From: Liolophura sinensis
Taxonomy: Eukaryota > Mollusca > Polyplacophora > Chitonida > Chitonidae
Length of the DNA: 64,000 nt
Reading direction: 5' to 3'
NCBI RefSeq assembly: GCF_032854445.1
Contig: NC_088298.1
Location: forward strand, 21,725,295 to 21,789,294
The translations under genes and the position numbers were made by a program. Positions 11,893-24,439 of the stretch are shown one piece after another. Position 1 is the stretch's first letter, and every line of letters starts with the position of its first letter. The notes beneath the pieces were generated by a model, which searched no databases, had not been told where the DNA came from, and was given only the letters and a program-made list of their open reading frames with translations.

Positions 11893-12687
11893 CAACTGTT
11901 GGATGATAATGGAGAAGTTGAACAAGGCTGTCTGCTGTGTCTATAATTTTAACCAATCAATCAGTACACGCATATTCTTAACAGGCCTAATTGCTTCGTA
12001 TTAATTAAGCTTTACCCCATACCTAAACGATAATATTCTATTGAGGGGTTCCCATCTAACCATTCACCTTGGCTAAATTCACCACGGCATTTTCCTCATA
12101 AGACATTACCACGGCTCAAATGTTATAACGCATGCGTAAGTGTCAGCACAGATTGCTCAACCAAAAAAAGAATTACCATATCTGATACAGAAGCTTAGCA
12201 AATTCACTTTGATTAAAAAGCAATCCCCTGGGTACAGGTGGACTAGCTAATTAACCAAGTTAAGAAATCCATCAGTGTCACACATATTTTCACTCCATCC
12301 AAGGGAGTTACACTTAAAACTGCCTGAAAATCGAGTGTTAGTGCATATGTACCCGTAGCTGTCCTATATCTCGGAATACAAGACATACATCATACTTGTG
12401 CATGGTGGCATCCGGAACAATGTCAACAAAAGTGAGCAAATTCACAAAAACCAAGCCGCACTGCATATATAATAGAATACACACAGAATACAGGAATACA
12501 ATATCTACAAAATATACAGGACACAATCAATGCATGTAACATCAATAAAGTTATAAATATAATTAAGACTATACAACAGAGACAGAAAAAACCAGAACTG
12601 TGAAAACAGTGTGAAAGTTAATTGGCAAAAGGTCACACATAAATCCTTTCTCTTGTCAATTTACCTCAGTTAAATCAGTTCTGCTTA
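11893..12687. other. unique non-coding stretch
   Basis: Nothing recognised. Small reading frames only. Confidence 0.35.
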
Positions 12688-13050
12688 GTTCCAGTCTAGG
12701 GGCCAACTAAACATAGCTCCAGCTGGGGCCATATAAACATAGCTCCAACTGGGGCCATATAAACATAGCTCCAGCTGGGGCCATATAAACATAGCTCCAG
12801 CTGGGGCCATATAAACATAGCTCCAGCTGGGGCCATATAAACATAGCTCCAGCTGGGGCCATATAAACATAGCTATAGCTGGGGCCATATAAACATGGCC
12901 CCAGCTGGGGCCGTATAAACGTAGGCCCAGTTGGGGCCATATAAACATAGCCCAAGTTGGGGCCGTATAAACATAGCCCAAGTTGGGGCCATATAAACAT
13001 AGTTCAAGTTGGGGCAGCTCAAGTTGAGGCCATATAAATATAGCCCCATA
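12688..13050. repeat. minisatellite, 26-bp unit, about 13 copies
   Basis: The unit is ATAGCTCCAGCTGGGG plus CCATATAAAC. Central copies are nearly identical; copies toward 13050 drift to CAAGTTGGGG. The minus strand reads as a repeated Tyr-Gly-Pro-rich peptide in more than one frame, a by-product of a 26-bp unit without stops. Confidence 0.95.
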
Positions 13051-13099
13051 TTGACATAATAAACTATGATTTAGATACATTGATTACTATAGCACACAG

Positions 13100-13345
13100 G
13101 AGCCTCCGTGACAGAGGGCGTTAGCACCCCAGCACAGTGCAATAACTTGGGGCCGAGTCCAGCTCATGCTGGCTTCCTCTCCTGCCGTACATAGGATGGT
13201 CTGCCAGCAACCTGGGGATAATTGTTGTGGGCTTCCCCAGGGTTCTGCCTCATTTTCTCCCACCGTGATGCTAGCCACTGTCGTATATAAGTGAAATATT
13301 CTTGAGTACGTTGTAAAACACCAATCAAATAAATAAACAAGTAAA
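13100..13345 (+). mobile_element. SINE family 1 with 15-bp target-site duplication
   Basis: The head is diverged (GAGCCTCCGTGACAGAGGGC), with a B-box-like CCGAGTCCAGCTC. The middle and the AAATATTCTTGAGTACGTTG end are clear, and the tail is AAATAAATAAACAAGTAAA. Flanking repeats TACTATAGCACACAG (13085-13099) and TACTACAGCACACAG (13346-13360) differ at one base. Confidence 0.95.
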
Positions 13346-13360
13346 TACTACAGCACACAG

Positions 13361-14929
13361 TGGATTAACCTGTCATTTTCATTGTTATGGTCTTATGGAA
13401 ATACTTTATACTTGGACAAATGGTATTCCACTAGTACTCCACTGAAGACATACTACATGCATGCATGCACAAATCACCACAGCTTACACATGTACTGACA
13501 GACATCAGAAGTTTGTAAACCACGGTCTAGCTCTTACATAGACATATGCCACACCACATAGAATGAAGATTTGAACTACAACTATTCTCAGAATACAAAT
13601 TCTCAAAGCCCTCATCAAACTTTCACGGAGAATCCGTGACGACAGATTATGTTTTCAACTGCAGATTTATCTCCCCTCTTGGGCGACATTACTGTGTGAA
13701 ATAGACACAGCGATCTCAATAAACCTGTCATTCTGTATATCAATATGGTGGCCATAAATCTAGGCCGAATTCCCTGAGGTTTGGAGTATTGTCAACACCG
13801 TTCCTCATTATTGGACATTAGTGGCACCCACATGACACGGGTTTGAGGCAAATTTGTCCGAGGGGAGAAACATGAATGGGTTTGTGGAGAAATCAGTCAA
13901 AAGTTACAGCTTTTTGAAACCACAAAAGTGACAGCTATGGCTCTTGGCCATTTATGTCTTTGCACAGAAAACTTTGTAAATCATGGATAAAGTTAAGTTG
14001 GCTGTTTCAACTTTTCAGCATTTAAATAAAGTGCAGCATAATTCTTTATATCTTTATGTAACAACTAGTTTTCAAGTATAATGCAATGAAGATTTGAATT
14101 TGAACATTTTTAAACACTTAAATATTATAAATTTAATTACAGAAATAATTTTCCCTTGAAGACTTCACTACAGCCATATACACTTCTGCTAAAATACAAA
14201 GCACAAAATTCTGTCATTTGATTTTTGACGATTTAACAAAATTCAAACCAAAGAAAAGATAAATAAAAAGACACCTTTAAGAGGATATTATCAATTCAAC
14301 TACATGGTAAATCCACAAATTAACTTCAGAGAGATTAAATTCAAAACTAAATCCTTCTTGGTAATAACCATGCTACTACACCTACCAAGGTATGATCGGA
14401 ATCAAGAACAGGCCATGTGTCTGCTACTACCGACAGCACTATAGCAGTGAAGCAGTACTAGAGGTCATAATCAAGATATTTTTATTGATTTCCCAACAAG
14501 TGGCTCTTGTCCCAGCTCTCAGACATTCTCTAGAGCGTCTCACAAACCACTTGACATCTCTCAACACCTCTTCACCACATCATTTACTGACTCACTCCAA
14601 ACTGTTTGCTTATCATATCAGCATAACGTAGCCCTAACTTAACAGCTGGTGCCATTACATTTTTCAGTTGGTACGTTAAGACACGTATACCTGTATCTGA
14701 TACGACCATTTTTTCCAGGACTAGATTTTGTCAGAATCAGAGCGTCCTGTTGATATTAGAAAGGACGTGTTTTAAAATCACAATCGTTTTTTTAATAACA
14801 ATTCTATACGTAGCCCTAAACAGAGATGGTTTTATATTTTTTGGCCAATTATACTGCATCAATTACCCATCTTCTGGGCATAAGATACTGTATTTCACTC
14901 AAAGTTGTTTTTTTTTTTTTTTTCAAGTA
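13361..14929. other. unique non-coding stretch
   Basis: No gene recognised. A 79-codon plus-strand frame at 14392-14631 has no known domain. Confidence 0.35.
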
Positions 14930-15115
14930 ACACATTTTCCTTGATTCTGATTGATTCGTCCACCTTATATAGGGCCTCTTAAGGTTTTTTTTAATTGAAG
15001 ATAACATTCTTATGAGAAACAGTTACGTATTTGATTGGTATCAAAAGTATCATGTTAAGGTCTTTGTGTGCCTCTGAATGTGCATTTTTATACAGACCAA
15101 ACAATGTGAAATAAC
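14930..15115. repeat. dispersed repeat family F, copy 1
   Basis: Aligns in order with 33480-33670: CTGATTGATTCGTCCACCTT, then a T-rich spacer, then GTATCAAAAGTATCATGTTA, then CTGAATGTGCATTTTTATAC. The class of element is unknown. Confidence 0.6.
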
Positions 15116-15316
15116 TGGCTGTGTTCAATTTCCAGTGTGTGAACCCAAAGCGTTTGGCCTACCTACGGGATCATCTAAACATGCACAAAAATCAAAAGGT
15201 GGGTTTACAGAAATCCTAGAAAAAACCCAGGAGCAAAGGTTTGATTTGAACGTCCAACCTCATAGGTCATAAGCTAATGTACTGAGCTTTCAGTAAAGCC
15301 ATTCATTTCATTGGTC

Positions 15317-16530
15317 ATGCAGTGATACTTTGCTTGCACATCATGGTTAGTGATATTTTTCTTCCACATCATGGTCAGTGACTGTTTGCACATCATAGTC
15401 AGTGATAGTTTTCTTGCACATCATGATCAGTGATAGTTTTCTTGCACATCATGGTTAGTAACAGTTTGTTTGCACATCATGGCCAGTGATAGTTTTCTTG
15501 CACATCATGGTCAGTGATAGTTTTCTTGCACACCATGCATGCATGGTCAGTGATAACTTCCTTGCAGATGTAGTGGTTAGTGATAATTTGTTTGCACATC
15601 ATGGTCAGTGATAGTTTTCTAGCACATCATGATCACTGATAGTTTTTCTTGCACATTATGGTCAGTGAAAGTTTTCTCGCACATCATGGTCAGTGACAGT
15701 TTGCTCATCACAGTCAGTGATAGTTTGTTTGCACATCATGGTCAGTGATAATTTTCTTGCACACCATGCATGCATGGTCAGTGATAGTTTTCTTGCACAG
15801 CATGCATGCATGGTCAGTGATAGCTTTCTTACATACCATGCATGCATGGTCAGTGATAGCTTTCTTGCACATCACAGTCAGTGACAGTTTTCTTGCACAT
15901 CATGGTGAGTGATAGTTTTCTTCCACATCATGGTCAGTGATAGTTTTCTTGCACACCATGCATGCATGGTCAGTGATAACTTCCTTGCAGATGTAATGGT
16001 TAGTGATAGTTTGTTTGTACATCATGGTCAGTGATAGTTTTCTCGCACATCATGGTCAGTGATAGTTTTCTTGCACATCATGGTCAGTGATAGTTTGCCC
16101 ATCATGGTCAGTGATAGATTTCTTGCACACCATGGTCAGTGATAGTTTGTTTGCACATCATGGTCAGTGATAGTATGTTTGCACATCATGGTGAGTGATA
16201 GTTTTCTTGCACAGCATGTATGCATGGTCAGTGATAACTTTCTTGCATACCATGCATGCATGGTCAGTGATAGTTTTCTTGCATACCATGGTCAGTGATA
16301 GTTTTCTTGCACAGCATGCATGCATGGTGAGTGATAGCTTTTCTTGCACAGCATGCATGCATGGTCAGTGATAACTTTCTTGCATACCATGCATGCATGG
16401 TCAGTGATAGCTTTCTTGCAGATGTAGTGGTTAGTGATAGCTTTCTTGCAGATGTAGTGGTTAGTGATAGCTTTCTTGCAGATGTAGTGGTTAGTGATAG
16501 CTTTCTTGCAGATGTAGTGGTTAGTGATAA
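15317..16530. repeat. minisatellite, 28-30-bp unit, about 40 copies
   Basis: The unit is CATGGTCAGTGATAGTTTTC plus TTGCACAT. Variants carry a CATGCATGCATGG insert or a GCAGATGTAGTGG segment. Four almost identical 30-bp copies (TAGCTTTCTTGCAGATGTAG plus TGGTTAGTGA) close the array at about 16407-16527, a sign of recent local expansion. Confidence 0.95.
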
Positions 16531-18330
16531 TCAGCTTGAATATCATGCTCATGCTATGGTAATTTCCTTGCTAATCACGGTCAACAACGGCTGGCTTATT
16601 CCACTGTGTTCCATTAAAGTTCAAAATTTGATAACACCAAATCATTTCCTTTCTTTCTTTTTTTTTACACAGAAATACACAGATACATGTATGGAGAATA
16701 CAACAAGATATTTTTCTAAATATAGGATACATCAAAGCTTTAAAACATAACAGATCTGTCAGGATCTATTTCCAAGTTTAAAAAAAGAAACAGTGAAACA
16801 TTCAACAATTTTTTTGCAGCAAAAAATAACAAGCAATAAAATATGCTACTGGCTGAAGGAACAAAGAATGAGATCAGAGGATTTCACGACAAAACTTTTC
16901 CACGAGCAGAAATGTCTGGCTATCCCTTATTACAGATAATTGAGTCCATTTACTATTTTCTTTCCTCGACATAACGCAGGCCTATGTAAAAATCTTTCAC
17001 AGAATTTTGCACAAAACTGAACTGCCATCAAACGAGTGCTAGCTGTAAAAATCGCAAAGTGAGTTGGGCAGCTATAAAGTGTTTCTCTTAGGATGCATGG
17101 CTCTTAACGTTCATCCACCTGGGGACAATCTTAGAGATCAATCACGCTGTAAACGTGAAAACTTATGTCATTTTCATCTTCAATGCATCTGGCAGGAACA
17201 CGTGTATAGACCCACACCAAACCCCCAAAGGGCAACCAAATGTCTTACTGCTTTCCAAACAGAGAAACTTCTGGCCAGCCAATTCCCACTTGGCTCAGCA
17301 AGATCAATGACTTCCACACAAGTTTGTAAACGCTTCAGGCAAAACTCCTGATAACCACTTTACCTTCAGCTCAGGGCCAATTACGGACCAAAGCCTTGAT
17401 AAATCTCAACTCCGCTGAACAATAGCGGCATATAACGTCTACAAATACTTGTCAGAGCCATTGGCACAATCTGCATTCATTTAGTTCCACACTACAAATG
17501 CTAGCTCTCTTTAATTTGGACAAAACACGCAACGTTTCCAATGTTTAATCAGTTTACATCTGATTGAAAACAATCAAATCATCATACAGCTCTAATTATG
17601 CACGATAACAACGGTCTCACTTGACTAACCAGAGTACATGTGTAAGCTTTCTAAAACCTTGTTTCAATGTTATATCTGTGTTTCACATTAATTTGGTCTT
17701 GCCCTAATCCAGATAAATCTTGCTCTAATTTAATTCAATGCAGTCCTCTAATTAACCTTGCATGGCCTTGTTTCAATTAAGTTCTGCTCTGAGCTAATTA
17801 CACTTAATTGATCTACCAAGGGTTAAGAAATCATTAAAGTAAAAGAAAGCTAAAATATGAAATAAGGTTCACCATACAAACAACTGTACACTATGGGTAT
17901 AAATACTTTCATTTCTTTTTCTTACATTTTTTGAAATGTTGAAAGGCATTCAAATATTTGAACTAAATATTTGAATATTTGGGCTTTATGAACCATACTG
18001 ACAGTATCAAAGAACTCTGATATCACATCACCTTTTTTTACCTCATGTTGACCAGAAGGGTAAAAAAGGTCATGGGTAAAAAGAGTTATTCAGTGTCGTG
18101 ATTAGAGTTGGAAAAACTTCCTGTGACATCAGAGATCCTAAACTCTGATAGTATTTTCCAAAAAGCCCCCCCCCCCCCCTTTAGAATTCACCTGTTCGAA
18201 CACCTTTACCTCCCCTCACAAAAATTTTTAAAAATGTATCTTTGTGCATAGTTTTAAGTGGTCTATTAAGTGATGTCTACTTCAATTTTTAGACATCTTA
18301 TGCTATAGAAATATATGACCACGTACAAAT
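16531..18330. other. unique stretch with TAATTA-rich candidate regulatory block
   Basis: About 16880-17830 is free of visible repeats. It contains many homeodomain-type cores: TCTAATTATGC near 17593, CTCTAATTTAATTC near 17733, TCTAATTAACC near 17750, and GCTAATTACACTTAATTGAT near 17793. No coding frame is convincing. A C12 run lies near 18166. Confidence 0.4.
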
Positions 18331-18599
18331 TATTTATTTATTTGGCTTACCAGTGTTTTACACCGCATACTCAAGAATATTTCACCTATGTAACAGCAGA
18401 CAGAATTACACTGGGAGGAAACCAGGTAGAGCCCAGGGGAAATCATGACCATCAATATGTTGCTTGCAGATCGACCCTAAGTTTCCATTTATGGCCAGAG
18501 AGGAAGCCAGCAAGAGCTGAACTTGAACCCACAGAAGCCACAATTACAATTAGTGAGAGGCTCCTATGTGACTGTATGGTAACTACCTCAGCCCTAAAA
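18331..18599 (-). mobile_element. SINE family 1, diverged, near full length
   Basis: Tail complement TATTTATTTATTTGGCTTAC, then CATACTCAAGAATATTTCAC, the middle GGGAGGAAACCAGGTAGAGC, and head complement GAACTTGAACCCACAG and GTGAGAGGCTCCT. GTACAAAT at 18323-18330 and 18600-18607 may be the target-site duplication. Confidence 0.88.
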
Positions 18600-18671
18600 G
18601 TACAAATGTACAGCTCACCAGTGCAGGTTCTTAGCTGGATCAAATTCCACTAGATGATCACAACTGCTTGT

Positions 18672-19030
18672 ATTATTTTAATACTTAACCTGTTCACATG
18701 TTCGCAAGATGTTGAGTCAAGCTTATTGATAAGCTTGATTGATAAATTAAATTTTCCTCTCCGGCCATACGTGGGAAGGTCTACCAGCAACCTGCAGATG
18801 GTCGTGGGTTTCCCCCAGGCTCTGCCCGGTTTCCTTCCACCATAAGGCTGGCCACCATCATATAAGTCAAATATTCTTGAATACGGCGAAAAACACCAAT
18901 CAAATAGATAAATAAATAAATTAATTGAATAATACCTTTTTTATTATTACAGCACTGAAATTGACCTAACCCAATGGATGTAGTTTTGTCTGCAGCGTCT
19001 TTCAATTTTTCAATGATGCTGGAACGACAC
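18672..19030 (-). mobile_element. TIR family A element split by a SINE
   Basis: The left part (18672-18748) carries AACCTGTTCACATGTTCGCA and TCAAGCTTA. The right part (18921-19030) carries GCACTGAAATTGACCTAACC and GATGTAGTTTTGTCT. These match the two halves of the family seen at 31849 and 39438. A SINE (18749-18920) lies between them. The far end is degraded. Confidence 0.55.
18749..18920 (+). mobile_element. 5'-truncated SINE family 1
   Basis: Starts at TTCCTCTCCGGCCATACGTG. The middle GCCCGGTTTCCTTCCACCAT, the end AAATATTCTTGAATACGGCG and the tail AAATAGATAAATAAATAAA are clear. It sits inside a TIR family A remnant. AAATTAA-like sequence on both sides may be the target duplication. Confidence 0.88.
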
Positions 19031-19037
19031 AAGGAAT

Positions 19038-19690
19038 ATGTTCTAGGTGGAAGATTGATTCAGCACCTAAATCCTGTACATGACGTGCCATGCTAGTACA
19101 CACGTTGTTCACAATCAATACATCTATCTCAGTCGCGGATGGATTTTCAAATATCACCTCAACGCAGAGATGAAATTATATAGTCAGGGAAAGCTGCAAC
19201 ACTCACATAAGGCCAAAAATGACCTTGAACTATTGAAAGGTCGTTCTTGGCTGGTTGAACCCAGTGCACTCACGAACACAAATATATCACCTGAATGAAC
19301 CAATCAAATAAAAACCACAGATGTGCTGCTGATGCATTGCATTAGCAATTTTAGTGTCAGGAAAACAGTTTATCCAGTTCTGACTGGGTAACTGGGTTAT
19401 AGCTGCAGGGTAACCAAGGCCATGTGCAAACAGCATAACATTTCTTAACGCATTAGCCAACTCATCAGGGTCGCAAATCGTTTGTGAACAGGGTTACCCC
19501 TTTTGCTGCAAGCATCAGAACACATATAATGGTGAAGTACAAAGTTAGGTAACGCATTTATAAAAATGTAAGCACGTGACAAGCTTGTAATCAGTTTGCT
19601 TGCTCAATCATGACTATATATCACTCGCAATAAGGTAATTAACATTCCCACTAACACTGGTTTCCTAAGATGTCAATTGTGCAGATCACA
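19038..19690. other. unique non-coding stretch
   Basis: Nothing recognised. Confidence 0.35.
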
Positions 19691-19910
19691 TTTATTAATT
19701 TCTTGTTTCATCTGACTAGTGCTTTACGCCGTGCTCAAGAATATTTCCGATGGCCGCCAGCATTATGGTGGGCGGAAACCAGTAACAGCCCCCGAGTCTC
19801 GGGAAGCCCACAACCTTCGGCATCCTGCTGGCAGACCTTCCCACCTACAGTCAGGGGGGATTAGTCAGCATGAGCTGGAGCAGGTCACAGTGCTAGCTTA
19901 CAGCGACCTA
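19691..19910 (-). mobile_element. SINE family 1, head truncated
   Basis: TTTATTAATTTCTTGTTTCA, then GCCGTGCTCAAGAATATTTC, CCAGCATTATGGTGGGCGGA and GTCAGCATGAGCTGGAGC. The copy stops around the B-box region (CTTACAGCGACC). Confidence 0.85.
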
Positions 19911-20346
19911 AGTATCACAAGTTAGCAGATGGTCACAATATTGGCTGGAGTTCTTTCAGAGTTCTGCCAGCCTAAAATTTGAAGCGCAAGGTTCCATCAC
20001 ATTAACATCTTTGGCGTATGGCAATGGAGTAAACCAGAGCAGCGATGACAGTGTGCAAGTTGGCAAATGGTCACATGTAAATGATAAAATACGGCCTCTT
20101 GTCAATTTACTTCACTCAACGTTTTATTTTAACTGTTCGCGTAAATGCATAAACAGTACCAATTTACATACCCTATAGCACCATGGCCTAAGCACAATTC
20201 AATAGAACCATTCCTCGGGGATGCTTAGTGACAGTTCACCAGCAGAAGCCTGGTTCATGCAGGAATTCAGTTTACAAGACGTAAGATCTCCCACAAGAAA
20301 CCAGTTCTTATTGGACTTAAGTCCACTCCCCGTCTTCTTTAACACT
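19911..20346. other. unique non-coding stretch
   Basis: Nothing recognised. Confidence 0.3.
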
Positions 20347-20478
20347 GCACACTATGACAGTTGGCAGTGCACACTATGACAGTTGGCAGTGCACACTATT
20401 ACAGTTGGCAGTGCACACTACCACAGTTGGCAGTGCACACTACCACAGTTGGCAGTGCACACTATGACAGTTGGCAGT
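20347..20478. repeat. minisatellite, 22-bp unit, 6 copies
   Basis: The unit GCACACTATGACAGTTGGCA plus GT repeats six times with only ATG/ATT/ACC changes in the middle. It is young and very regular. Confidence 0.97.
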
Positions 20479-23400
20479 TGTATATTTAGAGAAGGGGAGG
20501 GTATACACTACATTTCACATAGTTTGGCAAGTAAAAATGCACTTTCGGATTGAAGCGCATGAAGGCCTTCAAAATGATCTCCACTTTTGATGCCGCAGTT
20601 TTTTTTATGAAAAAATTTAAAAACTTCACAAATAACTCACAAAAGTGGCCCTTTAACATGGACGTATCAATAAGTATCAATCAAAATCAAGCAAAGTGTC
20701 TCACTTAAAAAATGCTAATTTTGCTAAATGCTGCAATATAGTATACATGTATATGAATCATGAATTTGTGTGTCACAACGATAGGGTGGGTATACTTCGA
20801 AAATCTCTCTCGTCTTGCACATTTCTACAAAAATCTGCAACAAGAAGGGGTGGGGGAAGAGAGGTTTGCAGCAAGATTTTGTAAGCTCATACTAGTAGTG
20901 GCCATAAGCTTGAGAGTGATATGAAACATCAGGTTGTGCTATAACCATTCCCTCAAATTTACATATGGACAGGCATCTTATAAATCCTGATTACTTTTTC
21001 TGAATATATTTCTACATAAATCCAGGTGTTTTACACTATGAAGGCTCACAAATACTTCACCCTTGACACTTAGCTGGTTCATTATGAGCGCAAGCGATGC
21101 CAAAACACCTCAAAAACAACCTAATAGACACAACACTTGATGTACAGGTCATTTCCGAATAGAACAGGTGAGTCTTTCCAGGTGTACACTTTCACTTCTC
21201 TTTACGGTATCTGAGATTCCAAAGTATTTTAGAACAAAAGTCTGAGGAATTGAAACAATTATTTTGTCTTTGGACTGAAAGTCCTGGGACATACTAGTTA
21301 TTTAAAAGTAAACACAAAACATGTGAACACATTTTATATTTTTTATTTCTGAGTTGAACAACCTCGATATTCCTTGTGATTTACAAGTCTCTCTAGAAAT
21401 GAGACCAGTCTTTCAGCGTAATGAGAAAACTTACCTCCTCACACCCCTGGGCACAGACACTTGTTACCCACCAAGTCTAAAGTGGTATAGATTCTTCACA
21501 GCACATTACAGCCTCCCCTGTGTTTTTTGTTGCCTGGAAATCTACCCTTTCATTCCCTGACAAAAAGACTTGACATTTCAGTCCAACAAATCACAAAAAA
21601 AAAGACAACGTAAAACAAACTGAGAGTTAAGAAGATGGAGTGTAAAGCTGTCTAGCTCACAACTCGTTGGCATTTTAAGAAACAGTAAATAGCGCAGACG
21701 TCCATAAAATGATTTTGGACTGTTTGCCCGAGCCGTCAACTTAAGTTAGGGATTTTCTTGACAAGTAACATTGCAATATGCATTAATGAATGCTGTGATC
21801 TGCCAATCATGTTACCTGAAAGGTATAGCTCGTATTAAATACAGCAGTTTCTTGTTTACAAAGCACACATGGCTGATCACTCAGCTGATCCATTGTGAAA
21901 ACTATGTGCCTTTAGGTGATACCAAATTTTTGGGTGTTTTATCAAAAAATTCTTACCAAAAAAACTCTAAAAATTGAATAAACTTAACAATTTCCTTTTT
22001 ATTTTCTTTGATCTTTTTCCTTAAAAAAAAAGTGAACGCTATCAGTCCGTATTTCTTTCAAATTAGACGATTTTTAAGTTTAATTTGTATTTTTATACCC
22101 TCCTCTGACAATACGGAAAGATTTATTCTACCCATAAAACAAGAATTTAAGGCGGTGTGGTATTATGACCAATGGGATGAATGGTATGTGAATAGTTCTG
22201 CAAATTAAGCCTCTAATTAAACTAACGTCTTCAATTAAAGATAAACACTACAGCTTTGAATGTCATGATTTCGACAAATAACTGGGAACATATAACGTTG
22301 ACCTAATAAAGCCACATTCCCAATTCAGGATGAACACCATTACACTCGCCACAACAGGGCAGTTGTGGTCAAAATTAGCACCCAGCTGTGGACAGTCCAT
22401 GACCATTGAAGTCTGAAGTTGCAACCGCTTTTCACGGACAGTACGCAAAACAGCAGCAAAAAGCAACATTTTCTAACTTGGCATTTTTAGTTTCTCTATT
22501 GTCTGTAAAAAAAATAGTACGTTACTACAAATGGGGACACGATATCCAACGCAGAATTTCAATGAAATAGATACTTGATGTGGTATGCATGCCGCAGCTA
22601 GTTAGGGTAAAACATATGCTGTCGAGGGAAAATTAGCACACAGCTCTTGTGCACTGCCAGATCCTGCAACATTTTTCTATTTAAAAAAATGGCAGGTGTC
22701 TGAAATGCGAATGTGACTTACATATTATGCTGAAATTTATACACAGAAAGGGTGGAACAAACTGGTGTTAAAGTAATCTCTTGTAGCATACATGTACACT
22801 TTAAATGGCAGTTTTAGAACTAAATGTTGACACACTGGAACTATTTTTGCTTTCAGCCATTTGTAATATTGATCAGTCACAATAAATTTAAAATCAAATC
22901 ATACAGATTTTGACATCATGTAATTTCCAGCAATGACATACATTGTCCTTACACAAATCTTTATATTCTAACCCAAAAAAAAACATGAGAATCTTCAATA
23001 AACTTCATTTTGAATGCAACTAGCTTTCGCGCACAAGTTGTCACCACTGTGTATTCAAGTTGAAAAATCAGTATTTTCACAGCGAAAGATAAAAAGAAAT
23101 CTTAAATTCTAAACTGGCAAATCAAAAACCTTCAACAGGAGTTTTTCAATAGTTGCACAATGCCAATGAATTTAAACTGAGCTATCCTTCATTCGAAGTC
23201 TGAAGTGGATCATTCTTTTTTATTTAGGACATGAAAGATGAAAGAAGACAGGGCCTTTAACTTCCAAAACTTTTCTTGTAAAATATCTTCAATAAATTCT
23301 GACGTAACTTGTTACCAGGTTATTTGACTTCATTGAGAATTCGTGCTGAAAATTTCAGACACATTAATCCTCGAGCCCTGAGCCAAAAATTAATTAAAAT

Positions 23401-23787
23401 ACTTAAAAAAGAGACTTTGAAGATTATTAATTCCAATAAAAAAGGGGGAAAAGATTCATTGCTGCTATCAGTCATATGAAATCCTCCTTGGTGTGTCCAC
23501 AGGACATAAGAAATATTACCAGGCGATTACACTCATCAAAAATCTTTAAAAAGTCTGAGTATGGTTTTTACAAGAGGACAAAGAAAATTTGTAACTATTA
23601 ATAAGCAGTTACATGAAAAGTTAGAATGAAACCTTAGTTGATCTGAGGTGAACTGATAAGAGGCCATATTCCAATGGTTAGATGTGATCATTTGCCAACC
23701 ATCTTAATGTCGTCAACGTCGCTCTGGTTTTACTCAGGTCTTTTTATACAAGTGAAAAACCACTACATTCCACACAGCACAGGTACC
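20479..23787. other. long unique AT-rich stretch
   Basis: No gene, SINE or tandem array recognised. Small reading frames (68 codons or fewer) occur at chance level. Confidence 0.4.
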
Positions 23788-24012
23788 TATAGAATTCCTC
23801 AACTGTTTCGCATATGAAACAGCAGCTTTCAGCGTAATTCATCCATATATTTTCGTTTGATTTTGGAGACAAAACTGGATTGGTTGGATTGGCCAGTTTT
23901 AGGGTTTTACAAAAAAAGGATAATTTTATCAGTAAGCACAGAATAGTGCCTTCAGAATATGCTTGAATAAACACCTTGCAAACATGCAAAAAGGCTGAAG
24001 AATTACAGCACA
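23788..24012 (+). mobile_element. TIR family A element (MITE-like)
   Basis: Begins AGAATTCCTCAACTGTTTCG and ends ACATGCAAAAAGGCTGAAGA then ATTACAG, which are rough inverted repeats. The middle has TTGGATTGGCCAGTTTTAGG and GCCTTCAGAATATGCTTGAA, shared with copies at 48522 and 59199. No transposase frame; short reading frames across it are by-products. Confidence 0.8.
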
Positions 24013-24139
24013 TTTCATTTATTATAAAAGACACAATCTACAAGTTGGTTCCAAAGGGTTTTGAACTTAACCTAAACTCTAAATACATGTATAAATACAA
24101 ACATCTAAAGGAGCTCACATGACAGCATGCTCCTAGCAG

Positions 24140-24193
24140 CCATATTGGAGTACTGTGGCTATACCAGCCCTTGTAAACAGGACTCCAATATGG
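24140..24193. other. perfect 12-bp stem hairpin
   Basis: CCATATTGGAGT (24140-24151) pairs perfectly with ACTCCAATATGG (24182-24193) across a 30-nt loop. It lies in the longest non-minisatellite reading frame of the window (minus strand, 24038-24511, 157 codons), whose product I do not recognise. The hairpin may belong to a small repeat. Confidence 0.6.
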
Positions 24194-24439
24194 ATGCACT
24201 GCCACGGTTACACATTGCTCTAAGGCGGTGATGACATCATGTACAATCCCTCTATATTTGGAATTGGTACTATTTCTTGGCAAAACTGCAATCTGGTTCA
24301 ATCCTTCAAATTTCATGTTCTCATGTGAAATTCCCTGAAATTTTGACAATGTCTTGGACTTCATTGTGTGTGTTAAATCCCACACATGTAAGCAAAGCAA
24401 AGTCTGATCTGCAATCCAGGGAAGGTTTGTACATGAAGA

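Noticed and set aside
12685-13080. Tyr-Gly-Pro-rich minus frame of 131 codons
   Set aside because: It is the 26-bp minisatellite read through; a second frame is open as well.
15317-16530. A CRISPR-like array (regular ~28-bp repeats)
   Set aside because: Repeats are contiguous with no unique spacers, and the context is eukaryotic.
18717-18738. Palindrome TCAAGCTTATTGATAAGCTTGA-type as an operator
   Set aside because: It lies inside a degraded TIR element in a eukaryotic context. No reason to assign regulation.
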